This document shows positions 54,322 to 64,000 of a stretch of 64,000 nucleotides of DNA, piece after piece. Origin of the DNA: Paraphysomonas bandaiensis (taxonomy: Eukaryota; Chrysophyceae); NCBI GenBank assembly GCA_965644295.1, contig CBFFRP010000153.1, positions 62,001 through 126,000 of the forward strand. Direction: 5' to 3'. Below the pieces are notes generated by a model. The model was not told the origin of the DNA. It saw only the letters and a list, made by a program, of their open reading frames with translations, and ran no database searches. Each line of letters starts with the position of its first letter. The first letter of the stretch is position 1. Made by a program: the position numbers and the translations under genes.

Positions 54322-54960
54322 ATGAGTTCGGAAGAAGAGGTTTCAAAGATTATGGAGTTCCTTCAGCAGCGGTTTGCTGAACAAAATGAACAGTTTGCTC
54401 AACAAAAGCAGCGGTTTGCTGAACAACAAGAGCAGCTGAACAAGCGTTTTGAGTCCATCGATCTTCATTTCGAAATGTTCGAACAAAGATTGCAGCAGTT
54501 GGAGTCTCGACGTTCCTCAAGACGAGCGATTCCAGCTAATTCAGATCTACTTCAGAACAGAACCGATGAGAACTGTATTGTGCAGAATGTTGTCAATGAT
54601 ATGTTGGAATTTGTTGAGCAGCAGGACGTTCAGTCAGAGTCATTCGAGGCTGAGATTTTTGTTGATAATTCTCAAGTTGTTATGCAGCATGTTGCCATTG
54701 ATCCTGAAATGGTAATTCCAAATTCCTTTGGAAAAGAGACTACTGCCAATGATGCTACAGATGTAATCGAGCGCATGTCAGTCGTACCTTTTTCAGTGTT
54801 CAATTATTCGGTGTTTGAATATTCCTTGTTTATGCTGATAAAGCAAGATGCAGCTTGTTACGTTTTTCAGTTTCTTACGTTGAACAAGAGTTTGAGTTTA
54901 TTGCTTTCAAATCTTGTGTTTATTGCGGAGCATGGGCCAGGGCCGCCATTAATTCAGTAA
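54322..54960 (+). CDS. Gag-like coiled-coil protein of the LTR element
   Basis: 213 aa from the ATG at 54322. The start MSSEEEVSKIMEFLQQRFAE is followed by a Gln-rich heptad region with repeated QRFAEQ and EQFAQQ units (residues about 14-65), a clear coiled coil. Then come an acidic Val-rich middle and a hydrophobic end. Location straight after the 5' LTR suggests the N-terminal part of gag; no zinc knuckle follows. Confidence 0.55.
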   Translation: MSSEEEVSKIMEFLQQRFAEQNEQFAQQKQRFAEQQEQLNKRFESIDLHFEMFEQRLQQLESRRSSRRAIPANSDLLQNRTDENCIVQNVVNDMLEFVEQQDVQSESFEAEIFVDNSQVVMQHVAIDPEMVIPNSFGKETTANDATDVIERMSVVPFSVFNYSVFEYSLFMLIKQDAACYVFQFLTLNKSLSLLLSNLVFIAEHGPGPPLIQ

Positions 54961-57129
54961 GTTCAATTCCAAATCCAGCAAGTGTCTTTTGTTTCAAAGT
55001 TCATCTTATTATTTATGATGATGCAATATTTATCATGGTTTTATTCATTTTATTTCGGAATGGATTGAGGTTGTTGTGAGCCTTACCGTTGTGATAGGAG
55101 TTACAATATGAGAGTTCTGAGTTTTTGAGAAGTGTGATCCATATTCAATAATGTCTAGTTAAAATTATGCTCAATAGTCCTGTGTGATACTGACTACTAC
55201 GAGAGAATAATTCGGTTTTAAGTTCAATGTATAAGAATGGGTTTCAGTGAATTTATCAAGTTTCAATGAATGACAGTATTGTCTGAGATTGGTAAAAAGT
55301 CTGCAAAGAGTTGTTCAATATCAATGGTATGGTTTCAACATCAATGGCAAGCAATTATTGTTATAGTTTTGCAAGGGTCATGTATGGTTTGGATAAGTTT
55401 TGCAATACTATATGATTCATATACGAAAGTATAATTTCAGAGGAAGTAAACAGTTTTTTAATGAACGCGATTGCCTCTATGTGAACAGAATGTAAATTTT
55501 GATGTTGTAATTTCAGTATGAGGAAAGTATATTTGGAGCAATATGTTTTCAGTGTGCTTTGCATTTTGTATTAAAGAGAATGAATGGACACAGGAAGGAG
55601 TTTGAGATATTCATTGTCTTGTTGATGGTTATAAAATGGTTACTCAGTTTTTTTTTTTGGATCTGCAATGGGATTGAATTTGAATATATGGTATCCATAA
55701 ATGCAACGAATTAACTTGTCTAAATTCATGGTTAGTTGTTGAATGAAAGTTGTTCGAAATTGAAGTTTCTGTTACGTTGAAGTGAATATGGTTCAGTGAT
55801 ACAACATGTCAATGAAATTTTGAAAACTTTGTCGCTGGTATTTTTCAATTGTTCGACTGTATTATGCATCGGGTATGAGATCGATGGTTAAGTGTCAATG
55901 ATATTTGGAGGTATGGTGTTGATAATACTATTGCATGCGAAAGAATTATATATGCTAGTGATGGTTAACTTCGAGACTAAAAATGGGAGTTATTACTTTG
56001 CGAGCTTGTTGTTATTTCAGTTGATATTTCTATTGTTGGATTCTTTTCAATGAGATTGCGTTGAGTGGATCATTCTATTGTTTACAATATTATAATGTTG
56101 TATCTGAGGGAAATCGTTACGTATGGTTACTGAAATATAAGACCAGTGCACTATGTTCGTATATATTCAGAATGAGATGAATGATGTTTTGATTGGGGTG
56201 GTTATTGATTGGTCCGGTGATATTTTCATTAATCAAATATTGTTTCGTTCTAAAATCGAGAGGATGAATTACAATTATTGTACAAAATAAGATATGTCAA
56301 AGTAGAGTTTGGTGCACAAATACATGGATGATGGTGGTTGATTACTTTCAGATTCAGTTGTCAAAATGGGTTGTAAGACACTTACGGTTTCCAGTTGTGT
56401 GTGTCTCTTCTTGCAAAAGGGTGGTACGAGAGATTTGAGTTAATATTATGGATTCAAATTCGGAATAGTGGATTAATTAAGTTTCTTTGTGAACTCGCTT
56501 CTATTGTTTATGATGAATGAAATAAGAGTTTTACAACGTTGTTGTAGTATGTCTGGGTACAACAAGGTTTAAGCTAAGACTTGCTCAACTTGGCTGTTGC
56601 GAGTATTTGGTGGAGTGTTATTCAGTCCTAAGGTTAGTGTCTCTCTGATTCACTTCGGACTTGTATTCACGGAAATTCAATTGTGTCTAATGGCGGGTGA
56701 AATGAACAAGTGTTTGAGTTGAAGCGTATTTCCTACAATTGAATTGCGTGAAGTTTATGATGATCAAATACTTGTGGTTAATGTCATTGAGTGCGGAATC
56801 TATTTACATGACCATTAGTGGCTCTACGTAATTCTCATTTGGTTATATTGGATATATAAGGCAAAGGTTAATCCAAAATCTTATGAGCATTTGAGAATTC
56901 AGTATCTTTTAATTTCACTGTGGTATTCTATTTAACTACAAGTGAATTCTGTAGTTGATGCGAGGATGCAATTTGTCATGTTAAGTTTTTCCCGACTGGA
57001 ACTACAGAGATTGATGTTAAGGCGTTATCCGAGGGCTTATCTTGCTATTGTGTGGATGGGATTAGTTTTTGAATCTACTGCTATTATTGGTCTTCGTGAG
57101 TGCTGGGTTCTATGAGGAGTTTCTATTGA

Positions 57130-58292
57130 AGTGGTTTGAAGTTCGATTTCGAGTGTCATTAACTAATCGTCATGAGTCTAATATGGTCGAGCGATCTCAT
57201 CGAGAGCTGTTGTGATTTCTACAGGGTTTAGTCCACGATGAGAGGTTGCAAGATTCATGGGGGGACATTGAGTGTTACATGTTGATTCAGTTCATTTTGA
57301 ATGATGAAGTCAGTAGTGAGACTGGACTCTCTCCTTTTCAATATGTGTTTGGTACCGTTGATATTCCATATTTTCGTTTGGGTGAACTGACTATGGATGA
57401 ATCTTCTGCTGCGGGTTATGTGTCTATTTTGAATGAGAACTTACAGAAGATTCGAGCGGTTGCCATGGATGTTCAGCGCAAGATCCAAGACAAGCGCAAG
57501 TCTGCCACGCCTGCACATACTTTGAACGAATATCAGCCTGGTGATTTAGTTTTGTTGCGGCTGGATCCAACTCAGCACAAGCCCAATAAATTATACCCTC
57601 GTTTCAAAGGTCCTTACGAAGTGGTATCCACGTATAAGGCTGATGTCACATGCATGCATGTTGTGATGCGTTTTGAAGTTGTGTAGCACATGTCATGGCT
57701 CAAACCGTTCTTTGGTACGCCTGAGCAGGCATATCGTGTTGCGCAAATTGATTTTAACCAGTATACTGTGGTTGCTGTGATTGCATACCGAGGAGATCCG
57801 GAGGTTCGTTCTCGAATGGAATTCCAAGTTCAGTTTGAGGATGGTTCGTTATTATGGCTTCCATGGTCACAGGATATTGCTTCCACCTCGCAATTTCAGT
57901 CGTTCTGTGAGCAGAAACCTCAATTGTTCCCTCTGTTGTTTTCTGCTGCTATGGCAAAATCTGAACGTGCACGTTTGAAACGTATACCTATCGAAGGGGT
58001 GTCACCTGGTCAAACAATTTATGTAGATTTGCGTGCATGGGGTTCAGATTTCTATGATGAACTTAATCTGCCGAATTGTTATACAACGATGTATGTTGTC
58101 GAATGTTCTTATGTGCGGTGGGTTGGCCGTCGCCAGTTACGTATAGACCTCTATTGCCCTTTGTTTCAATCTACATATGAATGGAGTGCCTATGACGTTC
58201 ACTGCTATGGTCGAGTCACGGAATTTGATCCTTCTACTAAGGTATTGGTGGATGCTGCATTCTGCCAACAATATCCTACTATTCTTCTCTAA
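57130..58292 (+). pseudogene. Integrase C-terminus and chromodomain-like tail, broken by one stop
   Basis: From about 57130 the frame reads FRVSLTNRHESNMVERSHRE, an integrase core piece with the catalytic Glu region, then a stop near 57213. It resumes GLVHDERLQDSWGDIECYML and EVSSETGLSPFQYVFG. GDLVLLRLDPTQHKPNKLYP and RFKGPYEVV are the GPY/F module. A TAG at 57684-57686 interrupts it, and the same frame resumes MSWLKPFFGTPEQAYRVA. YRGDPEVRSRMEFQVQFEDG and LLWLPWSQDI form a chromodomain-like end of the kind attached to integrases in Ty3 elements of oomycetes and chytrids. Confidence 0.7.
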
Positions 58293-58547
58293 TTGTTGAT
58301 TACTTTTATTTATTTAATATTTATTTCATGATTATATCACATATATATATTATAACATTCATACTATTATTCATACTTATTATTATATAATATTGCTCTA
58401 CGTATGTTTATTACTTTTATTTCATGAATTGGATATTTATTTGCTAATGCTTGGAATGACGCTATATTGGCTGATACAAGTGTTACTTCTATCTATCCCA
58501 GATATGTATTCCTATTTCTTTTCTCTAGCTGGAGGGAGAAGGGGTAG

Positions 58548-58934
58548 TGTCACGCATACCTGTAGTTACTGTTATACGTGGAGTTATACGGTGTTATACT
58601 GCGGTACTCTAGGTAGCATGCTGTTGTACTTTCATTTTCAGTTTATTTAGTATACATTGCGGTTACTGTATTCTTGAAGGGATATAAGTCCCGTATATGT
58701 ACAAGTATGATACTGTAAACTGTAGATGATTCACAGCAAGATAGAGTGTTGTATGATTTCACTTTCTTTCTTTACACGTTTTAACGTAATTTAATTCATT
58801 CTATACTCGCGGTTTGCTTGTGTTAGGAGGCAGTTTCACCGGTTTGGTGTTCTGGACAGTGTATTCTCGGTTTGGGAAGCACTTTAAATTAATAAAACGT
58901 TGTAAACACGGTCTTTCTCATCAGAAAGATTACA
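58548..58934 (+). repeat. Gypsy-type 3' LTR
   Basis: 387 bp, identical by eye to 53878-54264; preceded by a purine tract at about 58531-58545. Confidence 0.93.
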
Positions 58935-59199
58935 CATGTACTGCTATATATTGCAGGGCTAGGAAACGATATATTGAATTGCAATACATTGTACAATATA
59001 TTGATTGGCCGACCGGCCAAAAATCCCATCAATATTGTTTCTGTTCAAGTGGCTCACAATATATTGCAATCAATATTACGATACGAGATGTGGGAACTCG
59101 CTGTAGAGAAGAGAAAGGGTAAAAATCATGAAAAAAATCGTGAAAAAGTGTCTTTTATGTTTAATTCCATAACTTTTTCATTTCAGCAATCGAGGTAGC

Positions 59200-59650
59200 C
59201 AGACGTAATAATGCACAACACATATGCCACTCTGGGACTTCAAAAAGGCCTTTGACTCCATTACACCTACTCTAATGAGACTAGCATGGGCACGGCTCGG
59301 AGTTCCCGATGCTGTGGTTGAATGGTTTGGTGACTTAGACGCTGGGGGCCTCACATTCCCATGGACACCGTTCATGGCGAATAACATCGAGCCACGTTCG
59401 CTGGCAGACCATTTAGCTACCGACGGACACTTCCTTGCACAATTCGTACTGGGAGTTGAGGCCGCGAGAGGTATCACACAGGGGGGCACCGAATCCACAT
59501 CCTTCTTACATGGCTAGACCTAGATCTTAGAGCAATCTGTCTTACACCAGCACCGCTACTCCTACCGACCCCGAACTCAGGGAAAAAAGTCTCCTTCGCG
59601 GATGACATCACCACCATAGATACGTCTATCACTCAGGCCCAGGAAGAGAC
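59200..59650 (+). pseudogene. Reverse transcriptase fragment inside the hAT
   Basis: Frame 59224-59517 starts MPLWDFKKAFDSITPTLMRL and continues AWARLGVPDAVVEWFGDL, an RT palm (DFKKAFDS motif) of a non-LTR-type element. ARGITQGGTESTSFLHGWLD is the G-x-x-QG block. After a shift, VSFADDITTID is the ADD catalytic box. No complete RT or endonuclease; the fragment lies between the hAT left terminus and its BED finger. Confidence 0.65.
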
Positions 59651-59659
59651 AACTGAACG

Positions 59660-60330
59660 ATGAATGCATACAAAAGTAGAGATATCTACCGCTGTTTTTG
59701 GAGTCCGGTTGAAGGGGAACCAAACAAGCACGAATGCAAAGTCTGTGGGCGCATACGAGTGCAGAAGATATCGAATGGCTACAAAAACTTGAAGAACCAC
59801 ACATCGCCACATGTATTATGGTGAGTGGGAAGATTCCATGAAGAAGTATTTACGGGTGTTGTTTGCACCAATGGTACCATGGATGCTGTTGTTTTCCAAC
59901 CTTCGGACAAAGCAAAAGCATTTTTGAGTGGGTAGAGTTGTTAATGCTGATAATGTTTGCATTATTGTTGAGTTCTGCATTGGGGACAACTGCGCTACAA
60001 ACAGAAAGCTGGCAAACGATTCCGGTAATACCTTTGTTTGAGTGAAATCGTCGTCTGTTATAACTTTTCAATAGTATATAGGTGTGCCCCTAGTTGGATG
60101 TGCATCTCATCGACTTAACCTTGCGGTCAATGAACTCCTCGGTAGCAAAGAGAAGCGAAATAAGGAAGGAGTTGTGACAAGACCTGACCAAGGCATTAGA
60201 CCTCTCATTCAGCACGTAGACCTACTCATGGGGAACTGTAAGCAGCCTAATAATTAATTTTGGATGAATATGGTGATGTTGACGTCAGCGATGATGGCTC
60301 AGAGGATGAGAACGAGGTGGATTTTTATTA
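59660..60330 (+). pseudogene. hAT transposase, internally deleted
   Basis: Starts MNAYKSRDIYRCFWSPVEGE, then CKVCGRIRV and GYKNLKNHTSPH, a BED-type zinc finger with C-x2-C and the expected His ligands. Core pieces follow in changing frames (DNCATNRKLANDSG; VGCASHRLNLAV), and the tail is DEYGDVDVSDDGSEDENEVD. Everything between LIQHVDLLMGN and the tail, including the dimerisation region, is gone, so it cannot make an active enzyme. Confidence 0.7.
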
Positions 60331-60818
60331 GCTATAAGTAGTTGTGGGTTTGGTTGCCATATGATCTTAATGACTAATACTAAAAATGGAATCTACAGAT
60401 GTGTTTACTTACTGATTAGTCATACTAATATATTGCAATATATTGTAATTGTATTGTTGAGCCTGTTCAAAATCTCCATCAATAGTACTGTTGGAACGCT
60501 ATCTAACAATAATATTGCAATATATTGTTTCCTAGCCCTGAGATCAATACTAAATAATTGAAATAATTGAAATTGAGACAGCAAGTAATAATTGCAATTA
60601 TAATTGACTACAACCTTCGTCACTTAATTGACACGCAGCCCTGCTATTCCTATACAAGTAACAACCCTCACATGCACATGTGATCATGCTTAAGATATTA
60701 TTACTTCGAAATAACGACAGTGCAGGTACTATATATATATTATTTTGCTATACAATATATTGCACAGAAATTCAGTATAAAATGTTGGCAAATATATATA
60801 AATTATCATTGCTTGCCC

Positions 60819-63800
60819 TCAATCAAAAATCGGATGATCGGGCGACATGTCGTATTTCCTTAGCATTTCCAGAGCCACAACGCGATAGTGATCATTGGAA
60901 ATGCAATCAGAATTAAACACTTGGCGGCAAGCATACATTTCTGCACACCAAAATGCTCGACCAAAAGTAAATTGGCTATACTTGCTGATCGAATACTCAG
61001 CCATCTCCATTCTGAAAAATGACAACGGTAGCTTCGTGCCACATGATGTAACACATTCTCCCCAAGTATTCACTCTATTATTTAACCTCACCATCTTCAT
61101 CAAGAGCGTTTCCTTCAGGACAATCAAGCACGGTATTCCCACCGAAAATTGCTCCAGCTTTACCAACAACGCCGCAGTGTGCTGCCTCATGCGATGGGCT
61201 AGTCCACCACCCCTGTCAAAATGTAGATATACATCATTCGCTAATATTGCCAGACAAGAAAACGCCGTCATAAATGTACAAACAATTCCAATAGGACTAA
61301 CATCATTACGTTGGGAAAATTTATGAGCAGAGAATACTAGTAGAGTGGAACATTTTCTTCGAAGTGCAATATCAGGAGATAAGAAATGCTTCGTAAAAAC
61401 GGCAAGGATGCCGTTCAATGCATGTCGATACATTTCCCCATAGTGACCTTGCTGCGTATTCTCCAGAAGAGTTAGGTTATTCTTAGCCAGTGAAAATTTA
61501 CAACCCAGCGTATTGATAACTATCTTTAGCTCCAAACACCACACCTTGTACAATGCAGTACCAGATCCCCTATTCGATAAAGCTGCCGCATTATCACTCA
61601 TCAGAACCTCAGCTGATGCAACATCCCCTCCAAGAAAATCAACCCAGGCGCGAGAATTCCACAACTCAAACTGAAGTAGTCTCGAGTCCTCAATTTGACA
61701 CATATGTCCACAATAGAGATCAACCCGAGCTGCGTCAAAGTCAGCCACTGATGCGCTCTTAAAAGCGGAGTGATAATGAAACTTCGCTTTGGCTACTGCT
61801 TCAATGACACTAGAATCCTCGCATAAGGTAATGGCATCAGTCATGGACTTAGATGAAGCAGTGATGTTGCCATTGCACATCTGAATCGTCGACTGCAAAG
61901 CCAGGGCAGCTATATACTCTGAATTCTTTCTTTTTTTTAGCAGTAAAACAGCATGCGCTATATAAGCAGAAGCAGAAGTGATATCACCACGCATCAAACA
62001 CACTTCTGCTTGGGCACAATACAACGCAGCAAAGGTCTTTGTATGGTGCTCTGCTATATTGCGGCGGCTACAGCCAATCGACCAAGGAACATAATTGATG
62101 CCCGGGCCGCCAATATGTCTAGCCAATAAGAACAAATTATTACTCATCGCAAATCTCCGGCGTCTAAACACGCAAAGTGATATTATAAGAGCTTACAGAA
62201 TACGCGTGAAACACACCTGAACTCAAGCAGACTTAGTTCGCTGAGGTATATCATCAAGAGATATCTTGATATGGCTTGACATTGAATCCGTATATGACCC
62301 TTCATCTCACTCGCAACAAGGTAGCGCTTTGTTACAAATACGGACTCAAATTGGGCGTAGTTGTGCAACGATAGAGAACATCGCCTCTTATTAGGGCTGT
62401 GATAGTACTGTTTCAGTACATCAGCCACGGATGCGCATCCCGTTGCAATGCCAACAAGGTGTTCATAGTACTCGTAGGAATCAGCTAGTAAATTATTGCT
62501 ACCAGTTTGATGAGCGGCCTTTTCGGCATATAAAATTTCCTTGGTTCGATCATCAGTATGCGCGAAATGAAATGCTAAATATGTTATCACATGATCAGAA
62601 AATTTAGACGGCCATCGTAGATAATGTTCTTCTATTGCGCGAGCTATACATGAATGAATCGACTTTTTCTGACTGTCAAGCATGAGAAGACAGACATACT
62701 CTCTAATGCACTTGTCTGAAAAAGTATAAGTAGCCGTGCTATTGCTGCGATTCCCAGAAGCTGAACTATTCAAGTAAGGCACAACGCCATAGGTTTTCCT
62801 CACAAGACGCCTGGAAGTGAGTTCAGACATGTGTATGAGAAGATTATCCGCAATGGAAAAAAAATCCATGTTTTGTAGCACCTCATCCACCAGATCCACA
62901 CAGAACTTCGTCCCGCAGATTGCAGCAACTTTCAAAACGACTTGACTTTCGGCACTGAGGCCGTCAACTGCAGCCTGTGCAACTTTGTTGATTCCTCCTC
63001 CATCGCTATCTTGCGACTTGCCTATTGTTGACCGGAGGTCATGAACAAGTTTAACTACAGACCCTGGGACACCATTGTCACTGTTTCTGAGTATATTTAA
63101 GATCGAACCCTCAGAAACTGCGTTAGGTGCCTCAGAAATTAACTTTGGGCCCAAAATCGTCTCAATCGCTACTCGGATGTCGCGGGCACTAAAGTGCTTT
63201 AGCAAAATTACATTGCATAGCTTCTTTAGGTCATTAATTGACACCACGTGGCCACTGTCGACAATAGAATCTGCTCGCATGTACGACATCCTTCGTGTGG
63301 ACTCCTTTGGACGCATCGTACCAATGAAGCACCCTGACTTGATTCTCTTCATCATGCGCAAAAGCACTCTGTAAGAATCTTTGTCACACCACTGTAAGTC
63401 TTCTATTATAAGTGTTCTACTAGAGCTCGTATTAACGGTTTCGCTTAAAACAAATTCTAACAGTGCTGTCAGGTATAATTCATTCTCTGATTTCGTGATC
63501 ATCTCACTTTCACTTTCGGGCAACGTACCAATGCTTAATATCAAAGGAATGATTGCACTGATGTGCTTCGAATCGATAACGTTTTCATCACAAGCTGGCT
63601 TTTCCGTACATCTAACAGTATCACATTCATATGGATCTACTTCCTCGATCTGGGGACAGCTCATTGACAGGTTATTATTCCTTTGCCTCCATGCAAACTT
63701 GACAGTATCGGGACATTTTGGCTTTTGCTTCAACACAAACCAGACGTCTGCATAACTTGTTTTCGAATGTAAAGACAGTACTTCCACAAGTTTATCGTTA

Positions 63801-64000
63801 CAATCGTCAGTGAAGCTCATAATACTATCACTGGTGTGTGCAGATGAGTTTGTATCCACATGAAATAGTTCTCGCAAAATGTGCAAAACCGTTTCGTATG
63901 AATCTCCCATACTCGCCAAATGACAGCATATTACTGGTGTGTTACGTAAAAGCGCGTCTTCGATATCGACGATATACTTTACTAGTGTCGTCTTACCGAA
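60819..64000 (-). CDS. STAND/AAA-type ATPase with adenylyl-cyclase-10-like C-terminal half (5' truncated by window)
   Basis: Runs off the window end. Exon from the window edge to 62217, a 53-nt intron (62216-62164), then a last exon 62163-60819 (junction EFR|RRRFAMSNN). At the very edge (63977-64000) the minus strand reads FGKTTLVKYIV, the end of a Walker A loop. Walker B is LIIEDLQWCDKDS (near 63390), the pattern of ATPases fused to cyclases and LuxR-type regulators. A helical repeat-like region of over 800 residues follows (AALYCAQAEVCLMRGDITSA suggests TPR-type pairs). Adenylyl cyclase type 10 has cyclase domains, then this ATPase, then such repeats. The cyclase domains, if present, lie outside the window. 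An alternative is a STAND signalling protein. Confidence 0.72.

Larger units (their letters stand above)
53878..58934 (+). mobile_element. Non-autonomous Ty3/gypsy-type LTR retrotransposon
   Basis: Two 387-bp LTRs (53878-54264 and 58548-58934) are identical by eye, starting TGTCACGC and ending GATTACA. CATG flanks both sides (53874-53877 and 58935-58938), a 4-bp target duplication. The purine tract GGAGGGAGAAGGGG lies just before the 3' LTR. Internal coding parts are a coiled-coil gag-like frame (54322-54960), an integrase end (about 57130-57683) and a chromodomain-like end (57690-58292). No RT or RNase H motif is visible in the 2.1 kb between (54961-57060), which is C-poor and full of stops. 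Identical LTRs show recent movement, so the enzymes were probably supplied by another copy. Confidence 0.9.
58954..60540 (+). mobile_element. Decayed hAT element, nested RT fragment inside
   Basis: TIRs: CAGGGCTAGGAAACGATATA at 58954 and the reverse complement ending CCTAGCCCTG at 60540. Internal CAATATATTG palindromes match the mini-hAT at 16642. No 8-bp duplication is seen (ATATATTG left, AGATCAAT right), so one end may be rearranged. Coding remnants are a BED finger at 59660, the catalytic-core piece IGDNCATNRKLANDSG at about 59960-60030, VPLVGCASHRLNLAVNELLG at about 60085-60140, and the acidic tail ending DGSEDENEVDFY at about 60330. The core is deleted after LLMGN. Confidence 0.8.

Noticed and set aside
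60895-61326. 143-aa plus-strand frame
   Set aside because: Antisense shadow of the ATPase gene's last exon, which has consistent splicing and motifs.
1-64000. Bacterial features (operons, Shine-Dalgarno sites, riboswitches)
   Set aside because: Spliceosomal introns, LTR and hAT elements and eukaryotic gene families throughout show a eukaryotic nuclear genome.

Overview
This is a nuclear segment of a protist-like eukaryote. Genes are interrupted by short GT-AG introns, mostly about 43-60 nt with a few of 110-145 nt. Intergenic DNA is AT-rich, and roughly a third of the window is transposable-element DNA. The gene set (a GPCR-PIP kinase fusion, a prolyl-tRNA synthetase with an N-terminal YbaK domain, hAT transposase with a VGCASHRLNLAV core, Ty3-type integrase/chromodomain remnants) fits a stramenopile such as an oomycete relative. 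That placement is inference and no rRNA or marker gene is present to fix it.

Layout. 94-3966 (+): 13-exon seven-transmembrane receptor/phosphatidylinositol-phosphate kinase. 4.0-7.4 kb: non-coding DNA with a hAT fragment and a dispersed repeat. 7397-7994 (-): VOC/glyoxalase-like protein with a mitochondrial-type leader, followed by a 580-bp tetranucleotide microsatellite. 8745-9062 (+): HYPK-like protein. 9.7-11 kb (-): two possible membrane-protein exons. 11.9-12.7 kb: long-TIR transposon. 12969-14139 (-): GT8 glycosyltransferase. 14612-16160 (+): three-RRM protein. 16642-17446: miniature hAT with perfect 8-bp TSD. 17981-20518 (-): prolyl-tRNA synthetase. 23405-23750 (-): ubiquitin-like domain fused to ribosomal protein eL41, head to head with a membrane-anchored bZIP factor (24107-24982, +). 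25241-30760: apparently intact Copia retrotransposon with identical LTRs. 31129-34041 (-): secreted/lysosomal GH31 alpha-glucosidase. 34605-36022 (+): second GT8 enzyme. 36.9-37.6 kb: TIR element. 37937-39353 (-): class I aminotransferase. 41.8-43.5 kb: TIR elements with reverse-transcriptase debris. 43796-47356 (-): TRAF-zinc-finger/LamG-like protein. 48058-48700 (+): decayed ARPC3 gene. 49.1-50.2 kb: another TIR element. 50444-51503 (-): sulfotransferase. 51905-53509 (+): Spinster-like MFS transporter. 53878-58934: Ty3/gypsy-type LTR element lacking reverse transcriptase but with identical LTRs. 58954-60540: decayed hAT with an RT fragment inside. 60819-64000 (-): STAND/AAA-type ATPase with adenylyl-cyclase-10-like features, running off the window.

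The genes do not form one pathway. The GH31 and GT8 enzymes and the sulfotransferase are secretory-pathway glycan genes. The GPCR-PIP kinase and the cyclase-type ATPase are signalling genes. The prolyl-tRNA synthetase, HYPK and Ubl-eL41 belong to translation and protein quality control. The most unusual item is the Ubl-eL41 fusion: ubiquitin-type fusions are well known for eL40, eS31 and eS30, and I know of none with the 25-residue eL41.
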